Origin: Candidatus Kapaibacterium sp.
Lineage (GTDB): Bacteria > Bacteroidota > Ignavibacteria > Kapaibacteriales > UBA2268
DNA: 64,000 nt
Direction: 5' to 3'
Assembly: GCA_937927515.1 (NCBI GenBank)
Contig: CALBDO010000008.1
Span: 86,434-150,433 of the forward strand
Positions 31,184 through 42,080 of the stretch are shown piece after piece. Both the position numbers and the translations under genes were made by a program. Positions within the stretch are counted from its first letter, which is position 1. Every line of letters begins with the position of its first letter. The notes below the pieces were generated by a model that was not told the DNA's origin, ran no database searches, and saw only the letters and a program-made list of their open reading frames with translations.

Positions 31184-32332
31184 TCACCACCTTTTCATAA
31201 TTTCTCTTGCAATTACCAGATGTTGTATCTCCGAAGTACCTTCATAAATCTCAGTTACTTTTGCATCTCGCATCATACGCTCTACATGATATTCTCGGAC
31301 ATAACCATAACCACCGTGAATTTGAACAGCTTCTCGGGTAATTTCATTTGCAATAGTCGTAGCGAAAAGTTTTGCTTCCGAAGACTCTTGAATATGGTCA
31401 TAGCCATTGTCTCGCAACCAAGCAGCCTTGTATATCAATAGTCTTGCAGCATTTATTTTCATCGACATCTGGGCAAGTTTGGCTTGTATTAATTGATGTT
31501 CGATTATTGGTTTTCCAAATGCTTTTCTTTCTTTAGCATAACGAACCGAAGCCTCGAAAGCCCCTTGTGCAATTCCCAAGGCTTGTGCTGCAATACCGAT
31601 ACGCCCTCCATTCAATCCACGCATCGCAATGTAGAAGCCCTCGCCTACATTTCCAATAACATTTTCTTCGGGTACTTCCACATTTGTGATGCTTATACTT
31701 GTCGTATCGCTGGAGCGCAATCCCATCTTGTCTTCTTTTTTACCGGGCTCAAACCCCGGGGTCCCTTTCTCAATAGCAAAGCAAGTTATGCCTTTGTAAC
31801 CAAGTTCAAAATTGCTATTCGCAAAAACAACATACAAATCTGCGTTTTGACCTGTGGTAATCCAATTTTTACTTCCATTTAATATCCAACGGTCTCCAAC
31901 TTTACGAGCAGAAGTCTTAATCTGTGTGGCATCACTACCAGCTTCTGGCTCGCTTAGACAATAGGCACCTATCATTTCACCAGTTGCTAACCTTCGAAGA
32001 TACTTTTCTTTCAAGTAGTCGGAGCCATATTTCTCGAATATCCAATTTACAAGGGAATTGTGCACAGAGAAAATTACCCCAACGGAGGCATCTACTTTCG
32101 ATATCTCCTCCAATGCAATTACGTAGCTTATTGTATCCAAGCCGCTACCACCCCAATCGGGGGAGACCATCATACCAAGAAAGCCAAGTTCACCAAGCTT
32201 CTTGATTATTTCCCAAGGGAATTCTCCATTGACATCTCTTTCAATTACCGAGGGGGCAATCTCCTCTAGCGCAAATTTTCTTATCGTATCCCGGACTTGC
32301 TCGTGAATTTCATCGAACTGAAATGATATCAT
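31184..32332 (-). CDS. Acyl-CoA dehydrogenase
   Basis: AYCLSEPEAGSDATQIKTSA, NGSKNWITTGQ, QIHGGYGYVREYHVERMMRDAKVTEIYEGTSEIQ. Confidence 0.95.
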   Translation of the reverse strand: MISFQFDEIHEQVRDTIRKFALEEIAPSVIERDVNGEFPWEIIKKLGELGFLGMMVSPDWGGSGLDTISYVIALEEISKVDASVGVIFSVHNSLVNWIFEKYGSDYLKEKYLRRLATGEMIGAYCLSEPEAGSDATQIKTSARKVGDRWILNGSKNWITTGQNADLYVVFANSNFELGYKGITCFAIEKGTPGFEPGKKEDKMGLRSSDTTSISITNVEVPEENVIGNVGEGFYIAMRGLNGGRIGIAAQALGIAQGAFEASVRYAKERKAFGKPIIEHQLIQAKLAQMSMKINAARLLIYKAAWLRDNGYDHIQESSEAKLFATTIANEITREAVQIHGGYGYVREYHVERMMRDAKVTEIYEGTSEIQHLVIAREIMKRW

Positions 32333-32421
32333 ACATTCCTACAAAACATTACCACGAATGCAAATTAAAAAATTTTTTTGTTTTCAAATCGTTTAATTTA
32401 TTTATTGCAAACATTTTGGTG

Positions 32422-33693
32422 ATGATAGAGAACGAAATTTTACCAGAGCGCACTTTGTTGGTTGCTATTCCACAAAAAGGCACATCAAAAGATACAATCG
32501 AAGAGCATCTCGAAGAATTGTCCTCTCTTGTGTATACAGCCGGAGGTGAAGTTGTCGATACTATTTATCAAGAAGTTATATCGCTAAATCCAGCAACAGC
32601 AATAGGAAAAGGTAAAGTTCAAGAAATCAAAAACATAATCAAGGACAAAGAAATAAATTTGGTGGTTTTCGACGACGAATTAACCCCAGTACAAACTAAA
32701 AATCTCGAAAGTGAGTTCCAAGTAAAAGTAATAGACCGCACTACATTAATACTTGCTATATTTGCTAAACATGCACGAACTAATGAAGCAAAAGCTCAGG
32801 TGGAATTAGCCCAACTACAATATATGTTGCCAAGACTAACACGTCTTTGGACACATCTCTCGAAACAGTATGGCGGAATTGGAACTCGTGGACCTGGCGA
32901 AAAGCAAATAGAAAGCGACCGAAGAATGATAAAACTTAGAATCCAAAGATTACAAAAAAAGCTGAAAGAAATTGCAAAGCAAAAAGAAATAGAAAGAAAG
33001 CCGCGCTCAAATTTTTACAAATTTGCTATTGTTGGCTATACAAATGCTGGTAAATCTACATTGATGCGACATCTTACAAATGCCAATGTCTTGGTCGAAG
33101 ACAAACTTTTTGCCACTTTGGACACCACAACGAAAGCATTGCGCTTGCCAAACGATAAAATTGCTTTGATTTCCGATACCGTTGGCTTTATTCGCAAATT
33201 ACCAACACATTTGGTTGCTTCATTTAGAAGTACTTTGAACGAAGTGCAATTTGCAGATGCCCTTATTCACATTGCAGATGCAAGCCACCGGTTCCTCTCC
33301 GAACAAATTAGCATTGTCGAAGACACACTCGAATCTCTGAATATTGTTCATAAGCCAAAAATTTTAGTGCTAAACAAAATAGACTTAATTCCAGACAAAG
33401 AATATTTAAAATTTCTGCAAACTGAGTACCCCGAGGCAATTTTGATTTCAGCTGAGCGTGGAATAAATATCTCTGCTTTACTCAATAGGATGACCTCGAT
33501 AATGGAATCGGATATTCGATACGTAAAATTGTTCCTACCTTACAGCAAAATGGAGTTGCTCCCCTTGGTCTACAAGTTCTCCAGTATCGTCCAGAAAGAA
33601 GAAAAGAATGAGGGTATCGAATTTCTGACCAAACTATTTAAACAAGAAGAGAATTTCTTCGTCAAAATATTTCAACCGTATATATTAAATTAA
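32422..33693 (+). CDS. hflX: GTPase HflX
   Basis: LTRLWTHLSKQYGGIGTRGPGEKQIESDRR, GYTNAGKST, DTVGFIRKLP; ATG 32422 preferred. Confidence 0.95.
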   Translation: MIENEILPERTLLVAIPQKGTSKDTIEEHLEELSSLVYTAGGEVVDTIYQEVISLNPATAIGKGKVQEIKNIIKDKEINLVVFDDELTPVQTKNLESEFQVKVIDRTTLILAIFAKHARTNEAKAQVELAQLQYMLPRLTRLWTHLSKQYGGIGTRGPGEKQIESDRRMIKLRIQRLQKKLKEIAKQKEIERKPRSNFYKFAIVGYTNAGKSTLMRHLTNANVLVEDKLFATLDTTTKALRLPNDKIALISDTVGFIRKLPTHLVASFRSTLNEVQFADALIHIADASHRFLSEQISIVEDTLESLNIVHKPKILVLNKIDLIPDKEYLKFLQTEYPEAILISAERGINISALLNRMTSIMESDIRYVKLFLPYSKMELLPLVYKFSSIVQKEEKNEGIEFLTKLFKQEENFFVKIFQPYILN

Positions 33694-33699
33694 ATACTT

Positions 33700-33891
33700 A
33701 TGGAAAATGATTCAAAATTGAGAGTGGAAAATATCCTACGCGACACGAGGAAGAATGTACGCTATATAATCCTTGCCAGTAGGAAATTAACTCGTGAAGA
33801 AAAATTGCGAGTGCTCCGACTATACAATTACGACCCGCAAAACTTAAAAACAAAGCCAAACTCTACTATCATCATCGAAAGCGATATTTAA
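33700..33891 (+). CDS. Small basic hypothetical protein (63 aa)
   Basis: ORF fits tightly between hflX stop and mfd GTG start, same strand. Confidence 0.5.
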   Translation: MENDSKLRVENILRDTRKNVRYIILASRKLTREEKLRVLRLYNYDPQNLKTKPNSTIIIESDI

Positions 33892-33895
33892 AAAA

Positions 33896-36800
33896 GTGGA
33901 AGGCAAGAAAGAATTAAATGAACTTGTAATACCGCTATCCCAACAATTCAAGATTAAGAAAATATTAGAACAGGTAGAAACTGGTTCGTGTTTCGGAATT
34001 CGTCATTTACACGGTTCTTCAAAATCGTGGCTTGTTGCTTTGCTTCGACATAGCTTGGTAAATCGAAGGATTGTCATAATTGTTCCCGATGAAAATTCTC
34101 TAAACAAATTCAATTTGGATTTGCAATCTTTCTTTGGAAGCAAAAATGTTTTTCCTATAACTTCTCGCTCAATATCAAAATACAGACAGAGCCCGAATGA
34201 GAAATTAAAGTTAAACATATACGAGAAATTAATTCAATTCCTAAAATACGAAGACTCGATTTTAATCCTTACCCCTGAAATATTCGAGTTCAAAGTACCA
34301 AAGCCTAAAACATTTACTGAAGAGCGACTCGAGATTTTTGTCGGGATGAATGTAAACTATGAAACTTTCGTTGGAGAACTTCTACTGAAAGGATTTGAAA
34401 GAAAAGATTTTATAGAGGAACAAGGAGATATTGCTATTCGTGGCTCGATTGTGGACATATTCCCACTTGGATTGGACAACCCAGTTCGCATTGAATTTTT
34501 CGGAGACGAAATCGAATCCATTCGCTTGTTTGATTTGGATAGTCACAGAAGCATTAAACGGCTCGACAAAATTGAAATAATCACCACCTTATTTCAGCAA
34601 AAGTATGATTCGACAACTGTTTTAGAGTATTTCAGCTCGCAAGATTTAGTTATCATGGACAATAAAGAATTATTAGAACAATCCTACCCCGAAATCAATT
34701 TTGAGATTCCTTTTCAAACTATTTGGATAAATTCGCTATTTCACAATGACATTGAAATTTCCACTAAACAAACACCATCGAATTATGGTTCGATTCGAAA
34801 CTTTACCGCTGATGTTTTAAATCTTTTCAGTCGAGGATACAAGATTTGTTTTGCCTCCGATGGTGAACTTTTGACAAGCAGACTAAAAGAACTACTTACA
34901 AATTCAATACAAAACGAATACGACAGCAATCCGAATAAGTACGAAATAATTTACGACCCAGAAGAAATCATCGAAAAATGCCTGTGGTTCGAACATCCTT
35001 TGAGCGAAGGTTTTATCTTGGACGAGATATCCATTGCCTTTTTTGCGGAGCATCAAATATTTGGACGGGAGAGCACCCGAATTATCGGGAAAAAAGGAAA
35101 GGGATTGAGCTTACGTGAATTAAGCGAATTAAACATCGGGGATTACGTTGTCCACGTCGATAAAGGGATAGCTAAATTCGATGGCTTGCAGAAAATAAAA
35201 TTTGGTGATAATTACCAAGATTGTGTTCGGCTAATTTTTGCAGACAACGACATAGTGTATTTAAATCTAAACTTTCTCTACAAACTCCAAAAATATCGGG
35301 CAGAGGAGGGTGTTGTTCCAAAATTAAGCAAACTTGGAACAAATGAGTGGGAGAGGAAGAAACAAAGGATAAAGGAACGACTAAAACGAGACGCCTATGA
35401 ATTAATCAAACTCTACGCAGAAAGAAAGTTAAAAAAAGGTTACGCATTTCCACCCGACACTATTTGGCAAAAAGAATTCGAAGCATCCTTTGTTTACGAG
35501 GACACAATCGACCAAGCACAAGCAACAGAAGATGTCAAACGAGATATGGAATCCGAAACGCCGATGGATAGGCTAATTTGTGGTGACGTCGGATTTGGCA
35601 AAACAGAAGTTGCAATACGTGCAGCTTTCAAAGCGGTACAATCTGGAAAACAAGTAGCAGTACTTGTTCCGACAACTATTTTAGCCAGCCAACACGAAAT
35701 GACATTTAAGGAGAGATTAAAGAATTATCCAGTTATTGTCGAAGCGATTTCCAGGTTCAAGTCCCTACAAGAAACAGCGGATATTTTAAATCGGCTTGCA
35801 AGTGGCAGTATAGATATAATCATCGGAACCCACCGACTTCTGAGCGATGATGTAAAATTCAAGGATTTGGGTTTGCTGATTATTGATGAAGAACATCGAT
35901 TTGGTGTTGCCGCAAAGGAGAAATTGAGGAAGCTGAAGGTAAATGTCGATACAATGACTATGACCGCAACCCCTATCCCTAGAACTTTGAATTTTTCCCT
36001 TCTTGGTGTCCGTGATTTAAGCATTATGGAAACTCCTCCGAGAAATCGACTACCTATTTACACAGAAATCATCTTTTGGGAAGAAGATATAATACGAACT
36101 GCAATTGTAAGAGAATTGGCAAGAGACGGACAAATCTTTTTCGTTGTCGACAAAGTCGCACACATTGATATTGCTTTTCAAAGGTTGCTGAAAATAATGC
36201 CGAATCTTAAAATTGCTGTTGCCCATGGTCAGATGAAATCATCAGAACTGGAAAAAGTTATGCACAACTTTATCCTTGGTAAATATAATCTATTGCTGAC
36301 CACTAAAATCATAGAATCTGGGTTGGATATCCCCCGGGCAAATACAATCTTCATTTATAATGCGCACAATTTTGGACTTGCTGAGCTTTACCAATTACGC
36401 GGTCGGGTTGGACGCACAAATATACAAGCCTATTGTTATTTAATAACTCCCCCATTGTCGGCTCTTACCAAAAAAGCCTTGCAAAGACTGCAAGCTTTGG
36501 AGGAGTATACAGACTTGGGAAGCGGATTGAAGCTCGCACTTCGCGACTTGGAAATCCGTGGGGCTGGGGATATTTTTGGTTACGAACAAAGTGGCTTCAT
36601 TAATGAAATTGGCTACGAAATGTATCAAAAAATTCTCGACGAAGCTATCAAGGAATTAAAGTCCACCGAGTTTAAAGAATTATTCCCAGAACAAAATTCG
36701 GATGACAAAATTGACTATCTTTCCAATGATGAATTACAAATCGAGGTAGAGTTCGATGCCTTTATACCAACAACTTATATTCAAAACGAATACGAGAGAT

Positions 36801-37192
36801 TCAAATATTATAAAGAACTATACAATATCAGAACAAATGAACAACTTCAAGCAATTCGAAACGAACTACTCGACAAATTTGGTACTCTACCCAATGAGGT
36901 TGAAAACTTGTTTAAAATTGTCTCTCTTAGGATAAAAGCTCTCGACACTGGCATTCAAAAGATAGTATATCGGTCTAATTCTCTCACGATTGAATTCCCA
37001 GAGGAGAGCAACTCGGAATATTACGAAAATATATTACCCGTTATATCAGATTTTACGCTCTCGCTCGAAAATACAAGATTGGTCCAGAGAAATAAGAAAC
37101 TTTATCTCAAAGTCAAAGTAGCATCCTTTGCCGAAGTTCTTGAAATAATTTGGCGATTCAAAAAAACAATTCAAAGTGTGGTTTATGAATAA
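33896..37192 (+). CDS. mfd: Transcription-repair coupling factor
   Basis: DQAQATEDVKRDMESETPMDRLICGDVGFGKTEVAIRAAF, DEEHRFGV, TATPIPRTL, LRGRVGR; GTG start. Confidence 0.96.
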   Translation: MEGKKELNELVIPLSQQFKIKKILEQVETGSCFGIRHLHGSSKSWLVALLRHSLVNRRIVIIVPDENSLNKFNLDLQSFFGSKNVFPITSRSISKYRQSPNEKLKLNIYEKLIQFLKYEDSILILTPEIFEFKVPKPKTFTEERLEIFVGMNVNYETFVGELLLKGFERKDFIEEQGDIAIRGSIVDIFPLGLDNPVRIEFFGDEIESIRLFDLDSHRSIKRLDKIEIITTLFQQKYDSTTVLEYFSSQDLVIMDNKELLEQSYPEINFEIPFQTIWINSLFHNDIEISTKQTPSNYGSIRNFTADVLNLFSRGYKICFASDGELLTSRLKELLTNSIQNEYDSNPNKYEIIYDPEEIIEKCLWFEHPLSEGFILDEISIAFFAEHQIFGRESTRIIGKKGKGLSLRELSELNIGDYVVHVDKGIAKFDGLQKIKFGDNYQDCVRLIFADNDIVYLNLNFLYKLQKYRAEEGVVPKLSKLGTNEWERKKQRIKERLKRDAYELIKLYAERKLKKGYAFPPDTIWQKEFEASFVYEDTIDQAQATEDVKRDMESETPMDRLICGDVGFGKTEVAIRAAFKAVQSGKQVAVLVPTTILASQHEMTFKERLKNYPVIVEAISRFKSLQETADILNRLASGSIDIIIGTHRLLSDDVKFKDLGLLIIDEEHRFGVAAKEKLRKLKVNVDTMTMTATPIPRTLNFSLLGVRDLSIMETPPRNRLPIYTEIIFWEEDIIRTAIVRELARDGQIFFVVDKVAHIDIAFQRLLKIMPNLKIAVAHGQMKSSELEKVMHNFILGKYNLLLTTKIIESGLDIPRANTIFIYNAHNFGLAELYQLRGRVGRTNIQAYCYLITPPLSALTKKALQRLQALEEYTDLGSGLKLALRDLEIRGAGDIFGYEQSGFINEIGYEMYQKILDEAIKELKSTEFKELFPEQNSDDKIDYLSNDELQIEVEFDAFIPTTYIQNEYERFKYYKELYNIRTNEQLQAIRNELLDKFGTLPNEVENLFKIVSLRIKALDTGIQKIVYRSNSLTIEFPEESNSEYYENILPVISDFTLSLENTRLVQRNKKLYLKVKVASFAEVLEIIWRFKKTIQSVVYE

Positions 37193-37844
37193 ATCTCTAA
37201 TTTTGTCCCTGGAAACATCTTCAAACGTTTGTTCAATTGCTATATCAGAGAACGAAAATTGCTTGGTTGAATATTCAATACACGCTGCCAATTCACACGA
37301 CCAATTTCTTGCTGTTCTTGTAAAAAGAGCACTTCAAGATTTGCAAATCGAAACTGAACAGATTTCGCACTTGGCTGTATCCTCCGGTCCCGGTTCATTT
37401 ACTGGCCTGCGTATAGGCGCTGCTTTTGCAAAAGGCTTCTGCTACGACAATAAAGTGAAATTGGTACCCGTGCCAACACTTTCCGCAATGGCATTCGCAG
37501 CCTCCGATTTGGTTTCTAAATACGGAAGAAAGATGATTTGCATTTTACACTCCCATAGAAACTTTTTTTTCTACCAATTCTTCGATATGAATTTGAATCC
37601 TTTGAGTAATGTAGCCTTCGACACAGAAGACAAGATACAAGACTTAGTCGAAGATACAGACATTGTAATTGGCAATGGCATCGAGCGAATAGACAAAGGA
37701 ACAAAATTCAAAATCCCAAACATTGTCTCGGCATCAAACATTGCAAAGCTTGGCTATAAACTAATACTCGAGGGTAAAACAATTCCAGCAGAAGATTTCT
37801 CTCCTTCATATTTCCTTGAATTTCAACCAAAAACAACAAAATAG
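37185..37844 (+). CDS. tsaB: tRNA threonylcarbamoyladenosine biosynthesis protein TsaB
   Basis: LSLETSSNVCSIAI, AVSSGPGSFTGLRIGAAFAKGF. Confidence 0.92.
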   Translation: MNKSLILSLETSSNVCSIAISENENCLVEYSIHAANSHDQFLAVLVKRALQDLQIETEQISHLAVSSGPGSFTGLRIGAAFAKGFCYDNKVKLVPVPTLSAMAFAASDLVSKYGRKMICILHSHRNFFFYQFFDMNLNPLSNVAFDTEDKIQDLVEDTDIVIGNGIERIDKGTKFKIPNIVSASNIAKLGYKLILEGKTIPAEDFSPSYFLEFQPKTTK

Positions 37845-37912
37845 TCTCACATCAATATTTCAATCCACTGGACGAAGCAACAAAAAGCGCTACTCTTGAA
37901 TCAATCTATTTT

Positions 37913-38935
37913 TTAGACTTGTTGAATATCCTTTGTTAACTCTAAAACTGCATCAAAAATATGCTCGGGGGCAATTTCATTCATACAACGAAAATGTTTC
38001 TTTGGGCAATAAGATTTGCCATAATGAGTACATGGACGACAATTTACAGAGTTGTTCTCTACTATTTTGAATGGGGTGCGAAATGGAATGAAACCAAATT
38101 CTGGAACAGTGGAACCAAAAATTTGAATCACGGGTCTCCTTCTGGCAGAAGCAATATGTACAGCCGAGCTATCGTTTGAAATAACAAAATCCACTGTATC
38201 GAGTAGTTCGGCAGTGTCTACTACGCTTAATTTTCCGGCGAAATTCGACACATTTCTAAACCTCTGGGCAATTGATTGACATATATGTTGGTCTTCCTTT
38301 CCACCAATCAGATAAATCTCTGCAGAGAAATTTGATTGCAGCAAATCAACGAGAGCAATAAACTTTTCCAATGGCAATCTCTTTGAAAAGTGCTTAGCTC
38401 CTGGAGCAATTGCTACCCTCTGAATGTGATTTAAGTTTAAATTTCTGTTGTGTGGTAAATACTCACTAATATCCTTGGTAGTCCATAATTCTAAACCCAA
38501 ACCATCATCATACCTTTCCAATGTTGGGAATGAATTTGCATATAAAACTGGAATTGGGCGAATATCTCCAGCCCTTTTCTTAAAGGTAACAGTCAAAAGC
38601 TTGAACAAGCGTCGCTTTTTGAAACGAAAAATGGTGGAAGATTTCCCCAAGGAGTAAACCCAACTACGTAAATTGTTTTGTAAATCAATTATAACATCAT
38701 AATTTTTTGGATTGATGATGGAAAGTGTATTGCATATATGATAAAGAAATGGTTTTGACTTATCATACACAATTAAATTTGTTATTCGTGGATTATATTT
38801 AAAAACTTCCGCAAATTCACTTGCAACCAAAAAATCGACTGTTGAATTTGGGAAGGCATTACGAACCAACCTAACAACAAAACTTGAAAGAATAACATCT
38901 CCAAGGGAGGAGAGCCGAATTATCAGAATTTTCAT
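37913..38935 (-). CDS. Glycosyltransferase family 9 / heptosyltransferase-like
   Basis: ILIIRLSSLGDVILSS, FVISNDSSAVHIASARRRPVIQIFGS. Confidence 0.93.
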   Translation of the reverse strand: MKILIIRLSSLGDVILSSFVVRLVRNAFPNSTVDFLVASEFAEVFKYNPRITNLIVYDKSKPFLYHICNTLSIINPKNYDVIIDLQNNLRSWVYSLGKSSTIFRFKKRRLFKLLTVTFKKRAGDIRPIPVLYANSFPTLERYDDGLGLELWTTKDISEYLPHNRNLNLNHIQRVAIAPGAKHFSKRLPLEKFIALVDLLQSNFSAEIYLIGGKEDQHICQSIAQRFRNVSNFAGKLSVVDTAELLDTVDFVISNDSSAVHIASARRRPVIQIFGSTVPEFGFIPFRTPFKIVENNSVNCRPCTHYGKSYCPKKHFRCMNEIAPEHIFDAVLELTKDIQQV

Positions 38936-38997
38936 CGAACAGACAATATTACTGCAAAATTGCTAAATTAGTATTTTTAAAATAACTTTTTGTTGAT

Positions 38998-39333
38998 ATG
39001 AACCTAACAATAGACCACAGGGACGAAATAACCATAGTTAAAGTTAACGAAAAGAAATTAACATCAGAAAATAGTGCAAATTTGAAAGCAAAATTGCTTA
39101 TAGAGGCTCAGCCCGATTTGCGAGCTTTAATTATCGACCTTAGTAATGTCGAAACTATTGATAGTTCTGGTTTTGGGGCATTCCTGCTTGCCCACCGCCA
39201 ACTGCGTGAACACGACATTCCCACGATTATCGTTGGTGTCAGCGAGAAAATAAAGTACCTATTCGATATACTAAACCTGAATCAAGTTTTCGACTTTTAC
39301 AAAGATGTAGAAGAGGCTATAAATAGCATATAA
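38998..39333 (+). CDS. STAS-domain anti-sigma factor antagonist
   Basis: LIIDLSNVETIDSSGFGAFLLAHRQLRE. Confidence 0.92.
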   Translation: MNLTIDHRDEITIVKVNEKKLTSENSANLKAKLLIEAQPDLRALIIDLSNVETIDSSGFGAFLLAHRQLREHDIPTIIVGVSEKIKYLFDILNLNQVFDFYKDVEEAINSI

Positions 39334-39335
39334 AG

Positions 39336-39872
39336 TCATTGCAATTCGCCGTCCCGTTCTGGATAGGGCGGTAGAGGCAATGCTCCAGGAATTCCCATTA
39401 GTGGGAAATCCTTTCGCAATGGGTACAATGGTTCGCCAGTGGCTGGGTCGAGAAAATCCTCGGGCATATAGAAACGTCTTAGGTCGGGATGGCCCTCGAA
39501 CTTGATTCCATACATGTCGTAGGTCTCTCGCTCATACCAATTTGCACTTTCCCACACACCGACCATTGTCGGACAAGTTGGATTTTCATTATCAGGTAGC
39601 GGTACTTTTACCCGAAGACGTGCTTTGTGCTTAAGTGAGTAGAGAAAATATACCACCTCGAAGCGGTTCCTTTTCTTCCCAAGCCAATCTATTGCTGTAA
39701 CATCAACAAGCATGTCAAAACTTGTGTCGGGATTGTCGCGCAATTCCATCATTAAATCCACAAGCCGTTCGACTGGAACTATCAATGTATACTGACCACG
39801 AAACTCGACTATTTCGTAACTCGGAGCGATAGTCTTTGCAATTGTTTCTACGGTTTTAAAAATCTCTTCCAT
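39336..39872 (-). CDS. nuoC: NADH-quinone oxidoreductase 30 kDa subunit (NuoC)
   Basis: WYERETYDMYGIKFEGHPDLRRFYMPEDF, YPLRKDFPLMG. Confidence 0.93.
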   Translation of the reverse strand: MEEIFKTVETIAKTIAPSYEIVEFRGQYTLIVPVERLVDLMMELRDNPDTSFDMLVDVTAIDWLGKKRNRFEVVYFLYSLKHKARLRVKVPLPDNENPTCPTMVGVWESANWYERETYDMYGIKFEGHPDLRRFYMPEDFLDPATGEPLYPLRKDFPLMGIPGALPLPPYPERDGELQ

Positions 39873-39905
39873 TTTCAGAACTCAAAAAAAGCAATTTAAT
39901 ATTTT

Positions 39906-40418
39906 TTACCAAATGACATTAAAAGAAAAGTATAGTCCAGAAAAACTTGGACGAATTGAAAGGGAAATTTTTTCACTAACATCAAAGTTGAACAAATGGG
40001 CATCCACATAGGCATCGAGCATAGAAAGACCATAGACACCTACAAGGAAAAATATGCTGATGTCCCTATTATCTCGGGAATTTTCTCTACGGATTCTTAA
40101 AAAGTATAACTTTGGGTCATTGGGATTGATTTTTGCAACATCATCATACTGGCGAGAGTAATCTAAAAAATCTTTGTGATGTTTAAAAGTGTAATAATAC
40201 ATAACTGCAGCACCACCAAAAAATAATGGAGCTTTCCAATATTGGTGCACATAAATCTGCCCCCAACCCGGCAAGGCTAACGACCTAAACAAAGCACCAA
40301 GAGGTGATTTTTTACCAATATCATTGGGATTGGATGGCTGAATTTTTTCTTGGGACAATAGAGAACATATTGGTAGGAGTATAAAAATTATCGACAGTTT
40401 GATATGAAATTTACTCAT
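39906..40418 (-). CDS. DUF5683-like membrane protein
   Basis: [47 protein letters not shown]. Confidence 0.7.
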   Translation of the reverse strand: MSKFHIKLSIIFILLPICSLLSQEKIQPSNPNDIGKKSPLGALFRSLALPGWGQIYVHQYWKAPLFFGGAAVMYYYTFKHHKDFLDYSRQYDDVAKINPNDPKLYFLRIRRENSRDNRDISIFFLVGVYGLSMLDAYVDAHLFNFDVSEKISLSIRPSFSGLYFSFNVIW

Positions 40419-40795
40419 TCGACAACAGCGATGGCTTCGATTTCTACCAAGACATCTTTTGGCAAGCGAGCAACTTGGAAAGCAGCTCTGGCTGGCTTGC
40501 TTGAACCCAAAAACTCCTCGTATACTTCATTCATCGCAGAAAAGTTGTTCATATCGCTTAGGTAAACTGTTGTTTTAACGATATTGTCCAAAGATGCACC
40601 AATGCTTTCAAGTATTGCCTTAATATTCAAGATAACTTGCTTGGTTTGGGCTTTAATATCCTCGCCAACAATAGAACCATTAGTGTCGATAGGTATCTGA
40701 CCAGAGATAAAAATAAACTTGCCCTGAGCAATTATTCCTTGCGAATAGGGACCGATTGGCTTTGCTGCATTTTGTGTTGATATAAATTCTTTCAT
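40415..40795 (-). CDS. RidA/YjgF family deaminase
   Basis: [50 protein letters not shown]. Confidence 0.95.
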   Translation of the reverse strand: MKEFISTQNAAKPIGPYSQGIIAQGKFIFISGQIPIDTNGSIVGEDIKAQTKQVILNIKAILESIGASLDNIVKTTVYLSDMNNFSAMNEVYEEFLGSSKPARAAFQVARLPKDVLVEIEAIAVVE

Positions 40796-40807
40796 AGGGC
40801 AAACCTT

Positions 40808-41800
40808 TTATGATTCTCCATAATCTTTTGCTAAAAGAGCAGAACCAATGAAGCCAGATTCTTTTGTAAATTGTGCACGAAGGATTTGAACAGATTCAGC
40901 AATATGGGGCAAAGCTCTTTCTTTGATTGTTTCAATTGCAGTTTCAATATATTGGTCTGGTGCTAATGCAACACCTCCACCTATTATAGCAACGCTGATG
41001 TCGAGCAAATTCATAGCAGTCGCCAAACCAATGCCAAGTATATGCCCAATGTAGCGTAGGATTTCGATGGCAACCTCGTCACCTTTTTCAACTGCCTCGG
41101 AGATAAAGTAGGGGTCGGTCTTTTCGTACTTGTGCAAAATTGTATCTGGCTTGTCTTTTATGAACTTTTTCGCAAAAGCCGAAATTTGGTTTTTCCCTAA
41201 ATATTCTTCCAAAACACCAGTACGATATGGTCTTTTAGAATTTAAAGCTTCGAATGGATTGTAAATGATATGACCAAGTTCACCGGCAGCATTGTGTTCG
41301 CCTTTTAAAATCTTCCGGTTGTATACAATCGCACCACCTACACCAGTACCAAGGGTAACATAGATGAAACTATTAAAATTCTTCCCTGCACCAAGGGTCA
41401 TCTCGGCGTATGCGGCACAATTTGCATCATTATCAATGCTTATTGGAAGTGAGAAAACATTAGTTAAAAACTTTCCCAAGGGAACATCGACCCACTCTGG
41501 CATATTTGGAGAGATTTTAACTGTGCCATCATCGAGGACTATGCCGGGAACACCGACACCAATGGCCTTTATCCTTGGAAATCTTTCTTGCATCGACATA
41601 ATCAAACGCTTTAGCGACACCAACATATACTCCAAACCTTTGTTCGCATTAGTGGATTGCGAACGCTGGTAAATAATTTTTCCGCTGGCATCAATAATCC
41701 CGTATTTTAGATTTGAAGCTCCAATGTCGATACCTAAATACAAATCGTCGGTAAAAATATCCTCTTGAATCTCAGTTTGCTTTTTTCTTGGTGATGGCAT
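40808..41800 (-). CDS. ROK family sugar kinase (glucokinase-like)
   Basis: LGIDIGASNLKYGI, GVGVPGIV, NDANCAAYAEM, GTGVGGAIV, GELGHI. Confidence 0.92.
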   Translation of the reverse strand: MPSPRKKQTEIQEDIFTDDLYLGIDIGASNLKYGIIDASGKIIYQRSQSTNANKGLEYMLVSLKRLIMSMQERFPRIKAIGVGVPGIVLDDGTVKISPNMPEWVDVPLGKFLTNVFSLPISIDNDANCAAYAEMTLGAGKNFNSFIYVTLGTGVGGAIVYNRKILKGEHNAAGELGHIIYNPFEALNSKRPYRTGVLEEYLGKNQISAFAKKFIKDKPDTILHKYEKTDPYFISEAVEKGDEVAIEILRYIGHILGIGLATAMNLLDISVAIIGGGVALAPDQYIETAIETIKERALPHIAESVQILRAQFTKESGFIGSALLAKDYGES

Positions 41801-42080
41801 AGATTTCCTCGTTCATTTTTACCAATCCATACAACTCTCTTGCAACACGCTCTATTTCTAATGTATCGTAATTAAGCATTTTCAATCTTGTTTCGAGGAA
41901 CTCAACTTGGCGAATTTCCTCCTGTATTTGATTCAACAACTCTTTCCTTTCTTTTTCGAGCTTCCATTTAGTGAAGTAACCAAACCTTGAGAAAAACAAA
42001 AGATATACAACAAATACAACAAATGCGATGCCGACAATTAAACGGAATATTTTCTTATTTATTTCGAATATTCTCATCAA
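41772..42080 (-). CDS. FtsB/DivIC-like septum formation initiator
   Basis: One TM then coiled coil, IERVARELYGLVKMNEEIYAI. Confidence 0.8.
   Translation of the reverse strand: MMRIFEINKKIFRLIVGIAFVVFVVYLLFFSRFGYFTKWKLEKERKELLNQIQEEIRQVEFLETRLKMLNYDTLEIERVARELYGLVKMNEEIYAITKKKAN

Noticed and set aside
31493-32269. Plus-strand ORFs opposite the acyl-CoA dehydrogenase gene
   Set aside because: Opposite a clear conserved CDS; no domain or start signal.
37845-37912. Possible remnant gene or RNA between tsaB and the GT9 gene
   Set aside because: Short gap with no stable hairpin or ORF that I could support.
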